This document shows positions 12,152 through 13,489 of a stretch of DNA of 13,489 nt, in pieces. The notes under the pieces are model-generated. The model saw only the letters and a program-made list of their open reading frames with translations. It ran no database searches and had not been told where the DNA came from. Location: contig CAIJOU010000933.1 in assembly GCA_903822375.1 (NCBI GenBank), positions 1-13,489 on the forward strand, read 5' to 3'. The first letter of the stretch is position 1, and the number at the start of each line of letters is the position of its first letter. The translations under genes were made by a program, and so were the position numbers. The DNA comes from Candidatus Hydrogenedentota bacterium (GTDB lineage: Bacteria; Hydrogenedentota; Hydrogenedentia; Hydrogenedentales; CAITNO01).

Positions 12152-13489
12152 TCACTCCGAGTCTTCCAGCAAACGCTTGCGCCCGCCTTTGCCGGGCCGA
12201 CCGGGTTTCCAGCGGGCGGGGATGTTCTTCGCGTTCCATTCATCGTATGCGGCCTGCAGTTCCTTGACCTTTTCCGGATTCTTGTCCGCCAGGTCCGTCG
12301 CCTCGCCAATATCGTCTGCGAGGTTGTACAGTTGCGGGGCGGCATCCTCGTATTGCAGCAGTTTCCAGTCGCCCGCGCGCGCGGCCGACTGCTCTCCAAA
12401 ACGCCAGAACAGCCTGTCATGGGCCGCGTCCGCCTTCTCCTGCGTGAGAAGGGGAAGCAGGTTCACGCCGTCAAGACCAGACTCCGGAACGGCACCGCCG
12501 GCCACGGCCAGGGCCGTGGGATGAATATCCAGCGATATCACCGGCCTGGCGTCCACTTTGCCCGCGGGGATATGCCCTTTCCATTGCGCCATGAATGGGA
12601 TGCGAATGCCCCCTTCCAGAACCTGCCCCTTGTATCCGCGCAACGGCTTGTTGCTGGAAGTCGTCTGGGCCGTCGGTCCGCCGTTGTCACTGATGAAGAG
12701 GACCAGCGTGTTCTCCTCAAGTCCCCGTTCCCGCAACTTCGCAAGCACCTGCCCGACGCCGTCGTCCATGGCCGAGAGCATGGCCGCGTACACACGGCGC
12801 TTCTTGTCCTCGATGGCCGGGAACCGCGACTTGTATTTCTCCAGCGCCTCCAGCGGGAGATGTACTGCGTTGTACGGGAGATACAGGAAGAACGGCTCGT
12901 CCCGGTGGTGGTCGATGAACGAGACGGCCCCGCGGGTGAATGCGTCGGTGGTGTAGTCCAATTCGGACACGGGTTCGGTGCCTTCAAGAACGGCACCGTT
13001 GCCTCCCGCACCGATGCTTTGATAGGAATGGGCGCCCCCCAGGAACCCGTAGAATTCATCAAAGCCGCGCTTTTGCGGATGCATCTCCGGCCGGAAACCG
13101 AGGTGCCATTTGCCAAACATGCCGGTGGCATAACCTAGCGGCTTGAGCCGTTCGGCAAGCGTTGTCTCCGCCAGCGGAAGCCCGAATTCGGGGTTGGCCA
13201 CATCTGCCGGTCCCGAGTTGAACTCGTGCCCGAACCGCTGCTGGTACCTGCCCGTCATCAGCCCGGCCCGCGTGGGACTGCACACGGGACACGACACATA
13301 GCCGTTGGTGAAACGCACGCCGTTCTGGGCAATGGAATCGATGTTCGGGGTGGGAATGTCTTTGCAGCCCTGCACGCCCAGGTCGGCGTAGCCCAGGTCA
13401 TCGGCGACGATGAGCACAATGTTGGGTTTGCGGGTCTTGGAGCCGGCCGCCTCGGCGCCCAAGGCCGCGCGCCCGTCCAATGCGAGGCA
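12152..13489 (-). CDS. Type I (formylglycine) sulfatase, 5' end outside window
   Basis: At least 445 residues are visible and the reading frame is still open at the window edge. The first residues (CLALDGRAALGAEAAGS) look like the end of a signal peptide, so the enzyme is probably exported. Numbering from the TTG at 13480, KPNIVLIVADDLGYAD holds the metal-binding Asp27 and Asp28. CSPTRAGLMTGRY (67-79) is the C-x-P-x-R sulfatase signature, in which Cys67 is converted to formylglycine. GKWHLG (123-128), YNAVHLPL (203-210, His207) and FISDNGG (262-268) complete the active site. Family members hydrolyse sulfate esters of sugars or aryl compounds and need a formylglycine-generating enzyme, which is not in this window. 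The substrate cannot be deduced. It is followed by an exported esterase, suggesting joint removal of polysaccharide decorations. Confidence 0.95.
   Translation of the reverse strand, partial: CLALDGRAALGAEAAGSKTRKPNIVLIVADDLGYADLGVQGCKDIPTPNIDSIAQNGVRFTNGYVSCPVCSPTRAGLMTGRYQQRFGHEFNSGPADVANPEFGLPLAETTLAERLKPLGYATGMFGKWHLGFRPEMHPQKRGFDEFYGFLGGAHSYQSIGAGGNGAVLEGTEPVSELDYTTDAFTRGAVSFIDHHRDEPFFLYLPYNAVHLPLEALEKYKSRFPAIEDKKRRVYAAMLSAMDDGVGQVLAKLRERGLEENTLVLFISDNGGPTAQTTSSNKPLRGYKGQVLEGGIRIPFMAQWKGHIPAGKVDARPVISLDIHPTALAVAGGAVPESGLDGVNLLPLLTQEKADAAHDRLFWRFGEQSAARAGDWKLLQYEDAAPQLYNLADDIGEATDLADKNPEKVKELQAAYDEWNAKNIPARWKPGRPGKGGRKRLLEDSE

Overview
The window is GC-rich bacterial chromosome with short intergenic gaps and no RNA genes, phage genes, IS transposases or CRISPR arrays that I can see. 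An exported type I sulfatase beside an exported esterase, a PocR/AraC regulator, RpoN, and large membrane-anchored proteins of unknown function suggest a polysaccharide-degrading environmental bacterium. Planctomycetota, Hydrogenedentota or a similar lineage would fit. This placement is an inference from gene content; there is no rRNA or other phylogenetic marker here apart from rpoN.

Layout. (1) 1-164 is the C-terminal end of a left-handed beta-helix acyltransferase, converging on an alpha/beta hydrolase (171-1019, minus). (2) 1219-3048 (minus) is rpoN (sigma-54) followed closely by a small Dabb-family gene. (3) Divergent from rpoN across a 141-bp promoter region is a plus-strand cluster: a YycJ/WalJ-like metallo-beta-lactamase-fold hydrolase, a PocR-AraC regulator, a 25-codon ORF and a 54-aa four-cysteine miniprotein. 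Each joins the next by a 4-base ATGA overlap. The 25-codon ORF sits in a palindrome-bearing segment flanked by 10-bp direct repeats, which looks inserted. (4) 5576-7042 (minus) is an exported orphan protein, visibly less GC-rich than its surroundings. (5) 7300-9678 (plus) holds a membrane-anchored protein with an internally repeated motif and an NTF2-like lipoprotein, closed by a strong intrinsic terminator at 9699-9742. (6) 9830-11137 (plus) is a UDP-glucose/GDP-mannose dehydrogenase-family gene whose catalytic-cysteine position reads Gly. (7) 11193-13489 (minus) is a sulfatase (5' end outside the window) followed 26 bp later by an exported BD-FAE-like esterase.

How the genes may work together. 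The sulfatase and esterase probably remove sulfate and acyl groups from polysaccharides outside the cytoplasm. The PocR-AraC protein is probably a small-molecule-responsive activator, but its targets cannot be read from this window. The 7300/9253 pair is a likely cell-envelope unit. The most unusual items are the cysteine-less UGDH-like enzyme, the nested ATGA chain with its apparent small insertion, and the four-cysteine miniprotein. I found no complete, clearly new multi-gene system.
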